Shown: piece by piece, positions 34,500-45,901 of the stretch | Numbering within the stretch: the stretch's first letter is position 1 | Layout: each line of letters starts with the position of its first letter | Source of the DNA: Rhizophagus irregularis | Taxonomy: Eukaryota; Glomeromycota; Glomeromycetes; Glomerales; Glomeraceae | Direction: 5' to 3' | Assembly: GCF_026210795.1 (NCBI RefSeq) | Contig: NC_089445.1 | Span: forward strand, 1,302,001-1,366,000 | Length of the DNA stretch: 64,000 nt | Program-made: the position numbers and the translations under genes | Notes under the pieces: generated by a model | Database searches by the model: none | What the model was told of the DNA's origin: nothing | What the model saw: only the letters and a program-made list of their open reading frames with translations

Positions 34500-36439
34500 T
34501 TTTTTTTTTTGAATGGTTTTTAAAATAATTTGCTCGAAAACGGTAAATTTTTGTTTAAAAAAAGTTGAGGAATAACTCTATATATATATAAAAAATGATT
34601 TACATCTGGCGTCTGTATGATGCTCATGAAATCTGTCAAATATAAATTTGGTTTAGCATAATATTTTATTTGTTTTAAAATGATGTCAATATCTCAAAAA
34701 TAAAACGCCAACTCAAAAAAGAGCTAATCTGATTTTTGTCTTCATTTCACGAGGTTTAAAGTCTTTTCGGGAAGCAATTCGTTATCTTAATAATTAAATT
34801 TTGTCGCCACAAATTCAATATTCAAATAAATAAACATCTGAAAACTAAATTTTAACGAAAAAAATTATTTTTCGATCAGGCTCCAAATTTCCTGATTTAT
34901 TTTTTACGTCTAAATGATGTTATATCAGATATCAAGAAATCGATTAAATGTATCATTATGACATTTACTTTAGCGTAATTGCCCCAGAAAAGAGGCTTAG
35001 TGTTTTAAAAAAACACCAACTGTCCAAAAAGAAAAAATCACGAAAAAGGCGCTCCCTGAATTAAATTTGACCATTATCGTTGGTTATTAAGTAATTTTTT
35101 AATTATATTTAAATTACCCGAATTCAAATAATAACTCAAAAAGAAATCGGTTACGATAAATCCATAATGACATTCAATTTAGTGAATGTTTGTTTATGTG
35201 ATGTCAATATCTTAATAACTTCTTATCGATTTACAGTAAATTATAAATATTAAAATAATATCATTTAATTGTTGACCAAATTTGTTAATATTGTTAATAT
35301 TCATCTTCTCAAACTCGAATTAAATATAAATTATTTCTAACGCGAATCGTTTCGCTTAATATTTTAATTTATAATAATCAAAAACTGATCAAATTTATTT
35401 TGCGTTTATGTCATTTAAGTGTAATGTTTATATTTTCTGTACAAAAATCAGTATAGTGAGAGTATAATTCGAGTAATGTACTAACACATCACAGAAAAAA
35501 CAGGAAATTAATCATAAATTCCTCCGTGCAATTCAATCAAAGATCTTAAATTTTTTATGTCGAAATTCAGAATCGATAACCCAAAAAGGATTTCGCAGAA
35601 ATTTTTGTAACGTTAGATAACTATAAAACTTTCTTATCACACAAAAATTCGTAATTCAATTATCAAACTTTCCTGTTCGTTCGCTCTATAAATTGATTAT
35701 GAAATTTGAAATATTGTACTGATGAACTATTTGGTCGATTTGCTTTCGCGTACTGTGTAACATTCCTGGTTACACTTATACTAAAACATTATCCTTTGAA
35801 AATGGGATTCTACACTATATAATTTGATTGTATCAGATGAATTAGCATATATACTGTATATATGCGTAGGTCGTAATTGACCTTTTCATGGCGTAAAAAT
35901 AACGTATAGGCTTATTTACATTAACCTTTGCGTATTTAAAAATAATTCGTAGATATTGCAATCTCAGGAAATTACGATTGCATTCTTTGTAAATTTACCG
36001 AAATTTTAGTACAAATGAAATAAATTAACTCCTAGTTTGATTTAAAAAGACTTAGTCCATTTAAGCACGTAACAATAAAGCTCTAAAAATAGAAAAGACT
36101 GGCATTTTTTGTCCACTTTTTAACTATTAATAAAACGAAATTTCAAATATAAAGATTTGCATTTTGGCGTTTGAATATATTGAGGTCAAGCTTTTAGCGT
36201 AATGTTTAATTTGTTTAATTTGTTTAAAATGATGTCAATATCTGTAAAGATTCTCTATGGAAGTAATTCATTATGATAAGAATACACGATTTCACCATAA
36301 CAAAAGGTTTATTGTTTTTTACATTTAAATAAATCATAATGACATTAGGTTAGCATAATTTTTTGTTAATGTGATGCCAATGTCCAAAAATCTTTTTTAA
36401 AAAAAGCAATTTACAGTAAAATTATCCAGTGCCAGAAAA

Positions 36440-36540
36440 TTTTTAATGATAGCATGTGAAAGTTTACCGAACGACGAAGAAGTGATAATAGTTATCCATT
36501 ACGCTAATTGTTGAGGAGAATTAACCAAATTTGTAAATAT
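36440..36540 (+). repeat. Dispersed repeat, copy 1
   Basis: The ordered blocks AGCATGTGAAAGT and TTGAGGAGAATTAACCAAATTTGTAA found here recur at 40625-40690. The interval between the blocks differs in length. Confidence 0.75.
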
Positions 36541-39500
36541 TACCCGAATTTCATATTGAAAATGATTTTATAATTATCTTACGTCTGAATGATGTTATGT
36601 TAAAGAATCATTCATTTTTAGCGTAATTTTTTGTCCAAAAATTAGGTATAGTGGTGTTGATGTCCGAGACTCTGAGTAGACGTCAAAAATAACATGAATC
36701 CATTATTATATAGTACTAGCAACGCACAAAAGTTTCGCCGTGCAATCAAAGAAGTCATACGCGAACATTTGAGCAAAAAATATACTGTATATACAATAAA
36801 TATAGAACTTGGGATCAATATTGGGCATGTATTACATAAAATTCATAATTCAATTATAATTTAATCCCCTATTCGACTCGCTCACCCTATAAATTGATTA
36901 TGAAAATCCGTGTTTTTCTGACAGTCAGAACATATACTAAAAACATTTCCTCTCTACTTTGGAAGTTGTTATCCTAGTCTTGGAAATGGACAGCGTAGCG
37001 TACAATTCTTAATTATATCAAATGATCAGTATATATACAATTAACCCTATGATTAGTCGTAGGAATGGACTTTCTATTACTAAAGACGGAAGTGAGGATT
37101 ATTTGATTCAACTACTTAATAATACAATAAGAGAAGTGGATGAAGAGAAGTGGATGAGATGAAGTTCTATAATGTTTGATGAATTTGATGATATAGATAG
37201 CGAAGATAATTATAATGAAGGAAAATAATAATTTAAATTAATGTTTAAAATCCCGTTATAATAATTTAATAAATATAAAAAACAATTTTTTAGATATATC
37301 AAACGTTACCACGTAAAATAATATCCTGATTACAATAATTGTTATTTCTACATCAAAATTTATTACTATAAAGTCCACCAAGCTAGTAGTATATGTAGCT
37401 TGAAAGATAACTGTATTGTACATATCGATTCTTATAAGGAATATAGATGTGAATTCTGGCTCGGGCACTGATCAACAACATCGGCATGTAACACCTGAGC
37501 GCTATAAATACGAAATTACAACCAATCTATTGAATGTATGCGTGAGCTGGCAAAGACTCACCTTAAAATTTCGCACAATTGAAGAGATTGTCGTTGTAAG
37601 TAAAAGGGATTTCGAAAAAGTGCTGGAGTTACGACTTACGTTAAGACTTGTAAACCTCACCAAGGAGTCTAAAGAGTAAAGGAAACTTGTATAAGACTCA
37701 GAAAGACTTTAAAGATGTTAAACAAATATAGATAGACGTGGGCAAGTTAGGAGAGTCAAACATATTCATTCATTAAAGGTTTAGCGAAAACGACAAAGAC
37801 TTTCAATACTGCAGATCAGAGATTAAAGGAATGAGTTGAGTTGGCTATAGATTAGAAATTTCGTTATTTATTGTTTAAGTAATACACTTAAAATTTGTAT
37901 TTATTTTGCGTGTTGCTCTACGCTACTATTGATTAATCTTTCGGAAATAATAAATTTTATTGCCGTTCACGTCAGGCTTTTTTTTTTAATCTGTACGTTG
38001 AAAAATAAGATTATCATCAATGATCTTTAATTTATTAATCGCATTTATTAAAGTTTATTTTTGTATTATAATAAAAAGATATACATCTTTTCAATATATA
38101 AATATAGATTTCAATTTTCAAATTATAATTAGGGACCCTAATCAATATTTTCTCTTCCAGAATCAGTAGACCTTAATAGAAATAACATGAATGTAAATGA
38201 GGGAGAAAATAGTCTTACTGTAAGACTGCATCGGTTCCCACGGGCTTAAGAAAGTTAAATATTTTCGTGAGCGTACCAATGTCCAAACCCAAACTTTGCG
38301 TTACCAAGAATATAAGTTCTCAATCTCAATTTAGTCCCGTTCAGTCTACTCTATCACCTAATAAGACTTCCCACGGAATGAAATCTTAAAATTTTCATCT
38401 TTGCACTGTGGACATCTTAAGATTCCCAAATATCATCGTTTTCTCAATCTCTTTCCTAGAAATATGGTAATGGTATAATTAGAAGATTGCGGGGTAGAAT
38501 ATTGATCATTGTCACTATCTGTAAGAAGTTGGTCCTAACTTTTATTTAACATTTTACTAAAAATATTGAGTTCTGGATCAACTTGGTATTCAGATGCTAT
38601 CTCATTATTTTTTTGGATGAGAGCTTTCCAAATAGACAATAGAACAAGATAGATTCTTTCGGCAACAAAGACCGGAGAATTTAAGCTTTGAGATCCTGCA
38701 TCATTAGAACGAACTACCATTATTTATAAGGCAGAGCCGATAGAGTTGATGTTTGGGTTCCCAGACACTTCATGCATGAAATTTTCTCTATTTTTTTTTT
38801 TTTGCAAAGTGCTTTTTGTTGAAGAATCCTCGGGTTCACATGTTCCAAGGTCAAATGATGAATAGATTGCTCTGATTCCCAAAGTCAGATTTTGTTTTAA
38901 AATCTTTTCCTCCCGTTTCCTCTGTCTTATCTCAATACTAACCTTTCCTTGCATCCGAATCCAAGAAATAATCCGCCTCCTCATCTTCCAATGATAGAAT
39001 TGGCATTATTAAGACGGTCTATTATGGAGTCAGGTATTTCAATAGCTTAATTTACTATTTTAGATTTAAGCTTAGAATTTTTCAGCTACAAGATTAGTTG
39101 TATTCATTTTGTGTTTTTTTTTTCTAGCTCTGCTCCTGAGCTCTTTCATAACTGTCTCAAGTCTCAACTGTTTCAAGTTCAGGATGTAAATCTGGTATTT
39201 TCATCTTGGTTTCATAACGCATTTTCATGCACAATATATAAGAAATCAAAATCGCGTCTCTGAATTTAGTTCAGGAAGTATTGCCCCCCAAAAAAAAATT
39301 GATCAATGTCGAGAAAATGAATTCGTATATATGAATCGAACATCAGTGTCTTTATTGATACAGAATACAAATAAATTACATGATTCAGTTCAAAATGATA
39401 TTCGAAGTTCTAAATAAATCTAAAAACTAATCTTCCTTTTGTTTTGCTTTACGGTACAAAATAAATGACGAGTAATTTTTTTTGGGACCACACCAGCTTT

Positions 39501-40624
39501 TCGATTGTCTTAACCATCACATTATCTCAATATTAACTCATGCCCCAGTTTCATTTGTCCTATTAATCGATATTCTGGATAAAATCAAACGGTCGTAAGT
39601 AATACGAAATATACCATAAGGTCCTCAGAAATCTAAAAATGGTCATTAGTTTGCAAACTGTTTTCTTGTAAAATGTAAGTCCACAAACGAAAAAATATAT
39701 TTATTTATACCTTCGGAATGTCTCGTCCGGACTTCCGTAATTTTTTCTTTCAAACTGCGATACGTCGTTGCATATAGACTCAAGAGAAAATAATACATTA
39801 GCTTAGGTGGTCGAAACAGTAACAGTAAGGAATTTTACATCGCATGCGCTTTTTATTTTCAAAAAGCCACATTAATCAAATACGGTCAATCGTACGACCA
39901 TAACATTAATTCCGTATTATTCATATTATTCAACTATCGAGTATCTGTATATCAGCAACTAACGCACAAAATCTTTTAATATACTGTACGTATTCATATA
40001 CTATTTCACATCCCAATTGATCTCAAATATTAAACTTTCAAAATTCCATAGAAAAAAATACATTTGTACTGTAACAACATTCCATGAATAATCTTGCTGG
40101 ACAGAATTTTGAAACACGTGTTAATATAATCAATTCACTGTATAGTAGCAATATGAAATCTATTGTTTTGAAACGTTTTCAACTAAGAATCAAGAAATGG
40201 TAAATATACCGATAAAATTTGATTGTCAGATTAATACAATGGGTTTTAAAATACTAATACTAAATTTAGACATCACTAACTTTGCTTCGAAAAAAATAAT
40301 TATTTGAATTATATTATATAATTCTACAAATGCCGAGATAATTAATTAATGATTTTGTTAACAGTTAAGTCTAAAAATATCGATATTTCTACAATTACCA
40401 TTAGTTAATAAAAATTAAAATTAAAACCAAAATTATTATCTATCTTAACCTACGTATACAATTCGAACCTGCTTGACGCCACACCAACCTGCAATACAAC
40501 CCATCATTCAAAGATATTGGACGAGCAGGAAAAGTGATGATAGCGATATTATTTCTTGTTTATTAGTAGAAATGAATAAACAAATTTATCAATGTTAGAA
40601 TTATATAAGCAAAGGAACTTTAAG

Positions 40625-40690
40625 TAGCATGTGAAAGTGTACAGAATATTTATCGATCTTTGAGGAGAATTAACCAAATTTGTAACAGTA
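40625..40690 (+). repeat. Dispersed repeat, copy 2
   Basis: Second copy of the repeat at 36440-36540, with the same two blocks closer together. Shows that the 34.6-41.3 kb region is built from diverged copies of a shared sequence. Confidence 0.75.
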
Positions 40691-41358
40691 TCTAATGCTC
40701 AAATCAAAACTAATAACGAATCATGAATCAGCAAAGTGTTTCATTCTAATGAGTGAAAAAAAAATAATTTTTATTTTTTCATATACAGTAAACGAATCGA
40801 TTCCGCGAAAATTTATTTGTATACTGTATACTAAGTATATCATGTATGAATTCTTAATTCCATGTTTACACACGCATCACCACGTTCGAATTTGAAATTT
40901 AAAAAACGTATATAATACAAATTTTATTTATTATTATGCTAATTTTTCTTTAGTAATAGGTTTTTCTAATTACACCAAAAACAATATCGATATTATGATT
41001 AGTCAGATGTGATTCTTTATAATTACAATATTTATATTTTGTTCGATTTCCGCTATATAAGATGTTCTCGTCCACCAATCAATATAGTCTTTATCTTCTG
41101 GAGTACTAACGCTCTCTCATACATTAATCAAAAAAAAAAGAACATGATACTGAAAATTATCATACGAAATAACCATATTTTAATAAATGATATTCATATG
41201 AACATTCAAATAATTTCATCTAGTTTTGAATTATAAATATCAATAAGAATATGTCATGAAACGCCCATAATTATAAATAAATGTACGATAACATGCAAAG
41301 TTATAAAAACGTATAAAAAAGATCCAAATTTCTTCAGTCAATTTGATCGTCTAAAATC

Positions 41359-42936
41359 ATGACCGAAACTCAAATTGAAGTCGTGACTAATAAGCAGCAC
41401 GAAGTTTTTAATTTACTTGAACTTCCTGATCCAAAAAGCCAATTAATAAGGAAAGAATGTTTGAATATTAAAAGAGATGCAAGCTTCGAAAACCTTACAT
41501 CAGATTTTGCAAAACTTACCGATCTTATTCGTCTTGCAGAAAATGGAGCCTATGATCATTGTGAAATTCAAATTCAGGTATTGATTTAATTTTATTTTTC
41601 TGTATCGTTTATCTCGTAAAAAAAAAAAAAAATTATTTTCATTTATTTAATCTTAACATGATATCTTATTTCCTTGACCAAAGATACGTGATATCGGTAG
41701 AATTATTACCCAATTGGCCGGGGACACCTCAGTGGCCATTCTCGCATTTGAAAAGACTTCAGAGGAGATGGCGGAAACCTGGAAGATAATTTATGAATAC
41801 CTGCTTTCTTCATTTGAAGATGAAGCTCTTATAATGCTTGGCAGCGTTAAAGAATTAAACGAAAATATGCTTAATATTTCGGTAAAGTTGAAAGGTGAAA
41901 CCAAACTTGCTGCCGAAAAAGTTAAGAACATCTCTAATGCAGCGAATAAACATAAACAGGAAGATATAAATAACTGTAAAACAAAAGAAGCACTCTTAAG
42001 CGAAAAAGTAGCTGCTGAAAAAAGGCTTGGAAATTTGGAAACAGAGATAGAGGTGATAACTAAAAACGTCGAGAAAGCTGAAAAATCTGCCTATAGATGG
42101 GGAATAGTTAATATGTTTGTCCCCTTTCCAATAAAAAAATATCAAAATGCCCAAGAACTTGCTGATAGTGAACGTAAAGGTTAATATTCATATTCTGAAC
42201 TGATTTATTATGCCTATAACTTTCACAGCTCACCACTCAATTGTATGTGATGACAGAAAAACAGCGATTAATCGAAGAACATCGCAGCCAAATCGCTGCA
42301 CGTCGTGAAGCCAATGAGAAAATTGCCACTTTTAGTTTAAGCTTATTAAATTGCAAAACCCAATCCGTTCTAGCAACGGAAGTTATAAAGTCTTTGGACC
42401 ACGCGTTTTCTGCCCTTAATAATATTGAAGGAATAATTGAAGCCGCACGCATATATTGGGAAAAAATGTACACGCGCTCCAAACAATTTTCGAACCAGAA
42501 TATTGATCGAATAATTAAAAATGGAGTTAAAAAAGATAATGAAAGCAAACAAAACTTGTATAGGAGTCCTACATTCAAGCGTCAAACCGTCAAAGAATAT
42601 GCCAAGTGTATTGCGTTGGTAAGTTTAAAGTTTATAATATTTATCATCTGCTCCACACAATAAAATAATAAATTAATCTCTTATATTTAGAAAGAGACAT
42701 GTCTTGAATACAAGAAACTGATGGAGAAAAATCATATTAATTTGATAAAATATTTGAAAGAACACTCCAGTCGTGAGCAGAGTATCTCCATAGTTAAGAA
42801 TCTCTCTGAGAAGCTATTTAAGGAAACCGAAATCACAAAAGAAAATTTGAGGCGTGAGGAGGAGGAACTAAATGAACAAGAAGCAAATTTGGATTATGAC
42901 ATTCAAGCAAACATAGAAAACACGGAATTGAATTAA
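41359..42936 (+). CDS. Coiled-coil protein of unknown function, 440 aa
   Basis: Four exons: 41359-41577, 41684-42179, 42257-42618, 42691-42936. Intron 2 is placed so that DSERK runs into EKQRLIEEHRSQIAARREAN in frame; the nearer acceptor at 42228 would break the frame. The protein is almost wholly helical and charged. Long heptad-type coiled coils cover about residues 130-215 (TKLAAEKVKNISNAANKHKQ, SEKVAAEKRLGNLETEIEVI), 235-265 and 385-435 (KENLRREEEELNEQEANLDY). A less charged segment, AYRWGIVNMFVPFPIKKYQ, sits between the first two at about 215-233. No signal peptide, no catalytic motif. The overall plan (paired long helices around a short apolar segment) is unusual, but I cannot name a family. 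Confidence 0.8.
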
Positions 42937-42951
42937 ATGATTTGATAATGC

Positions 42952-42963
42952 AGTCACGTGACT
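42952..42963. promoter_or_regulatory. Palindromic E-box AGTCACGTGACT
   Basis: A perfect 12-base palindrome centred on CACGTG, 16 bases after the stop codon of the coiled-coil gene. RTCACGTG is the site of Cbf1-type bHLH proteins in fungi. Position in a 3' region makes a promoter role uncertain. Confidence 0.5.
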
Positions 42964-43189
42964 TATAATAAGGTTTCTGATTATAATTATAATGTTAGTT
43001 GTAACGTAACGTTGTATGATTACATTTTTTTTCTACCCAAGCCGTTAACTCTTATTCGTGATTATAATAAATAATTTTAATAATTGGTTTTTCACCTAAA
43101 TGGATTGATTACAAGTTCTTCTCTAAGCCTCCAATACTCGTTCTTGATTACATTATTCCATTGCGTAACTAAGGATAATCCTATAGAAT

Positions 43190-43221
43190 CATTACAATAA
43201 TTGTTTTCAATTATTGTAATG
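43190..43221. repeat. Perfect 14-bp hairpin with TTTT loop
   Basis: CATTACAATAATTG (43190-43203) and its exact reverse complement (43208-43221) are separated by TTTT. A perfect stem of this length is uncommon even in A+T-rich DNA. It could mark a short transposon relic or a transcript-end structure. Confidence 0.85.
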
Positions 43222-44071
43222 TATACGCAATTATTATTAACATAACCTAAATTTGATGTAAGGTAAATCCATATTTTTTTCATTCGAATTTTAGAAAGAA
43301 GTTTTTTTTTGTTGTTGTTGGACAAATCAGAAATGGCTTAAGCCTCCGAATTAAAAATTATTTAGTGTTTGTCTAGAGCGACAAGTATGAATGAATAATA
43401 TTTTGAAATGTTCGGAAAAATCTATATTAATAAAGTTATTTAGACACATAACTTTGTGTTCCCCTTAAAGTATTTTTGTAAACTCATGCAAAAGAACAAA
43501 AACCAATGTTTAAAATTGGACAATTATTATCATTATTATCGACACGGTCTAATAAGATCAATCTGATTTTGTTTGTCCAATATTTTCATCCATAGCTAAT
43601 CTTTTGTACAATATTGAATATCAATAGTTTATTTGCGTACAATCTGCAATATCAGTTGCAAAAAATTCAAATCAACTAAAATTACTAGGTAGTATGGTTG
43701 GGATTAAAAGAAAGTTTAAAAATGATCTGCATTAGCCAAGCTTATTGGTATTTACATGAATAATGAATAATGAACCCTTTTTTGATATTTTATTATTTAT
43801 ACAAGGACATTGAAATTGTTATTTATGTACATTAAATTTGGTGATACATGACAAAAAGCAAAATTCAGATGTAGTTAACTGTTTGTTTGTTAATTGGTTT
43901 GGGAACTGTTTACACCTCTCAACTGAATGGAAATATTTTATCACCGTTTTTTCCCAGCATCTACGGGAAATGATCCTTTTTTTTCTTATATTTCACGCAT
44001 TTTTTTTCGAATTTCATTTTCATTTCTTTCTTAATTGGTTTTCTAAAAAAAATAAAAAAATAAAATTAATT

Positions 44072-45324
44072 ATGAAGAATCGTTTAGAAGAAATGTTAAA
44101 AAGTATTGAAACATCACAAATTAAAAAATTTCTAAAAAAAACATTCATGAAATATAATAATAGTCATAATAATAATAATAATAATAATCATAATCATTAT
44201 AATGAAGATCCTCTGAGTAATTTGGAAAATATCAATAGGTCAAATTTACTACATGCTTATTATCGATATATATGGAATAGTAATTTTTCATCTCCGATAG
44301 AAAGAAATTTACACAGTGGAGCAAACGTAATTGATCTTGGGTTAGTGTAAAATTTTAAAAAATAATAATAGCATGTTGTTTGTATTTATTGATTTCTTTC
44401 TTTCTTTTTTTTTTAAAAAGATGCGGTTCTGGAATTTGGCTCACAGAACTTTCTTCAGAATATTCAAACAGCAATTTTATCGGAATTGATAATAATGAAA
44501 TCTTTCCGATTGAAAAAGTTTCAAAAAATTTGAAATTTGTTAAACATAATATTCTTAATGGTATTCCTTTTGAAGATAATACCTTTGATTTTATTCACGT
44601 AAGATTTATGATCAAATGTTTTAGTGAAACTGAATGGAAGACGCTCATTCTTCCAGAAATATTTAGAATTTGTAAGCCCGGTGGTTGGATAGAAGTATGT
44701 ATAAATAAATATATATATATGTGATTTTTTTTTTTAACCACACTATCTTTTTTTTAAACTAATAAATATTTTCTGAAAAGATCATGGATTCGGATACAAA
44801 TCTTTATAATGCTGGTCCTAAAACGGAAGGTTACAATCGAAAGAGTAAGAATAAAATTTTTATACCTTTTTTTTAAAAAAAATGATATATTTATTTTTTT
44901 ATCGAAGATTTTTTAATTTCATTTAAATTCAAAAAAGTCAATAGCATGTTCGGTCTCAGCAAATTTGATATGGATCAATTACAAGATATAATGAATATTT
45001 ATCAAGATCTTGGAATTACTATTATGAAAGAAAAAATAAATGCTTGGTATCCATTTAAATCTCAAAATTCTGATAAACCTTTCGAAATGAGTAAATATTA
45101 TTTTATAATAAATAATTTGAATTTAATAATCTTTAATCTATCTAACCTTTTAATCTTCTATAATAGCGTCGGAAATTTTAAAATCATTATATCCATTAAT
45201 GTCAAAGGTATTAAATTTAAATCAAGAAAATTACGCAAAATTATCAAAACAAATTCTTGAAGAAATTACCAAAAATAAAACTTATGGTAAAACATATAGG
45301 ATCATAACTCAAAAGCATTTGTAA
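44072..45324 (+). CDS. Class I SAM-dependent methyltransferase, 305 aa
   Basis: Five exons: 44072-44340, 44421-44694, 44781-44844, 44938-45090, 45167-45324. Motif I spans the first splice junction (VIDLGCGSGIWLTEL, about residues 84-98), followed by motif II acidic end FIGIDNNEIF, motif post-II FEDNTFDFIHVRFM and motif III LPEIFRICKPGGWIEI. This is the standard Rossmann SAM-binding fold of the Methyltransf_25/11 type. The substrate cannot be deduced. An (AAT)n microsatellite encodes an Asn/His run at about residues 35-44. The ATG at 44072 (MKNRLEEMLKSIE) is preferred; upstream in-frame sequence is Phe-rich. Fungal relatives include LaeA-like and small-molecule methyltransferases; no cluster context helps here. 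Confidence 0.9.
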
Positions 45325-45901
45325 ATAATTTATATCTGTACGTAGTAATTTATTATTTAATAACAAATATACAATATTCATTTTAAAATTGTCCGGAGCG
45401 ACATTATTTTTAATAAAATTCAAAAACAATTGAGAATTAAGATAAGCATTTTAATAAATTGACTGATATGATATTTGTTTAAGTCGTATCGCCGTGGAAT
45501 TCCATGAGATTTCCACGGTTAAATCGGGACGCTAATCATGAATGCGGCTACGTGAATAAATGCGGTTTAAACTATGTTTTGAATCCAACACGTAAATCAT
45601 TACTCTTTTATTTCCACCAAAAAATCAGGTAGCCGCTGTAAGTAATAAATACCTTGTTAAACACAACGTAATTATAAGAATCTTATGTTATGTAAAAAAA
45701 GAAAATGATAAATACACAAGGATGCTCTTTACAGATGGAAATAAATATATATTTATTAATAAAATGTAATATTGACAACAAAAAGTATGTATCAAGATGC
45801 AAATAAAAATAATTGAAATATTATATAACAAAATTAAAAAAAAAATATAGTCCAAAAAATATGTTATTTCATTACTGATCAACAGAATAAAAATGATGAA
45901 A
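45325..45901. other. Convergent intergenic region
   Basis: Lies between the 3' ends of the methyltransferase and P450 genes. Holds TTGTCCGGAGCGACA (about 45389), which matches the edge motif of the 7.0-7.24 kb island, and a short hairpin CCGTGGAA/TTCCACGG (45492-45499 with 45511-45518). Nothing else recognised. Confidence 0.6.

Larger units (their letters stand above)
34500..41358. other. Repeat-rich gene-free region
   Basis: About 6.9 kb with no convincing gene. Between 34.6 and 37.0 kb a diverged family recurs: TGATGTCAATATCT (34680, 35203, 36230; variant TGATGCCAATGTCC at 36373) with TTAGCGTAAT/TTAGCATAAT a short distance away. The block ATAAATTGATTATGAAA appears at 35687 and 36889, and GAGAATTAACCAAATTTGTAA at 36515 and 40665. 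At 37085-37230 the plus strand reads like a short coding remnant (DEFDDIDSEDNYNEGK). Frames at 38535-38984 (minus) and 37416-37679 (plus) are short, unsupported by motifs and not called. Confidence 0.6.
42937..44071. other. Intergenic between coiled-coil and methyltransferase genes
   Basis: No gene recognised. Contains the palindromic E-box and the hairpin listed separately, and a TTGTCTAGAGCGACA motif near 43370 that resembles TTGTCCGGAGCGACA at 45390. The open frame continuing upstream of the methyltransferase ATG (43838-44071) is Phe-rich and probably leader sequence. Confidence 0.6.

Noticed and set aside
37416-37679. 87-aa open frame
   Set aside because: Isolated, no motif, lies in repeat-rich DNA. 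Left as uncalled.
38535-38984. Two adjacent minus-strand frames (61 and 86 aa)
   Set aside because: Charged, partly coding-like, but no family motif and no clear joining intron; could be a remnant, not enough to call a gene.
42257-42578. Minus-strand frames opposite the coiled-coil gene
   Set aside because: Antisense shadows of a well-supported exon.
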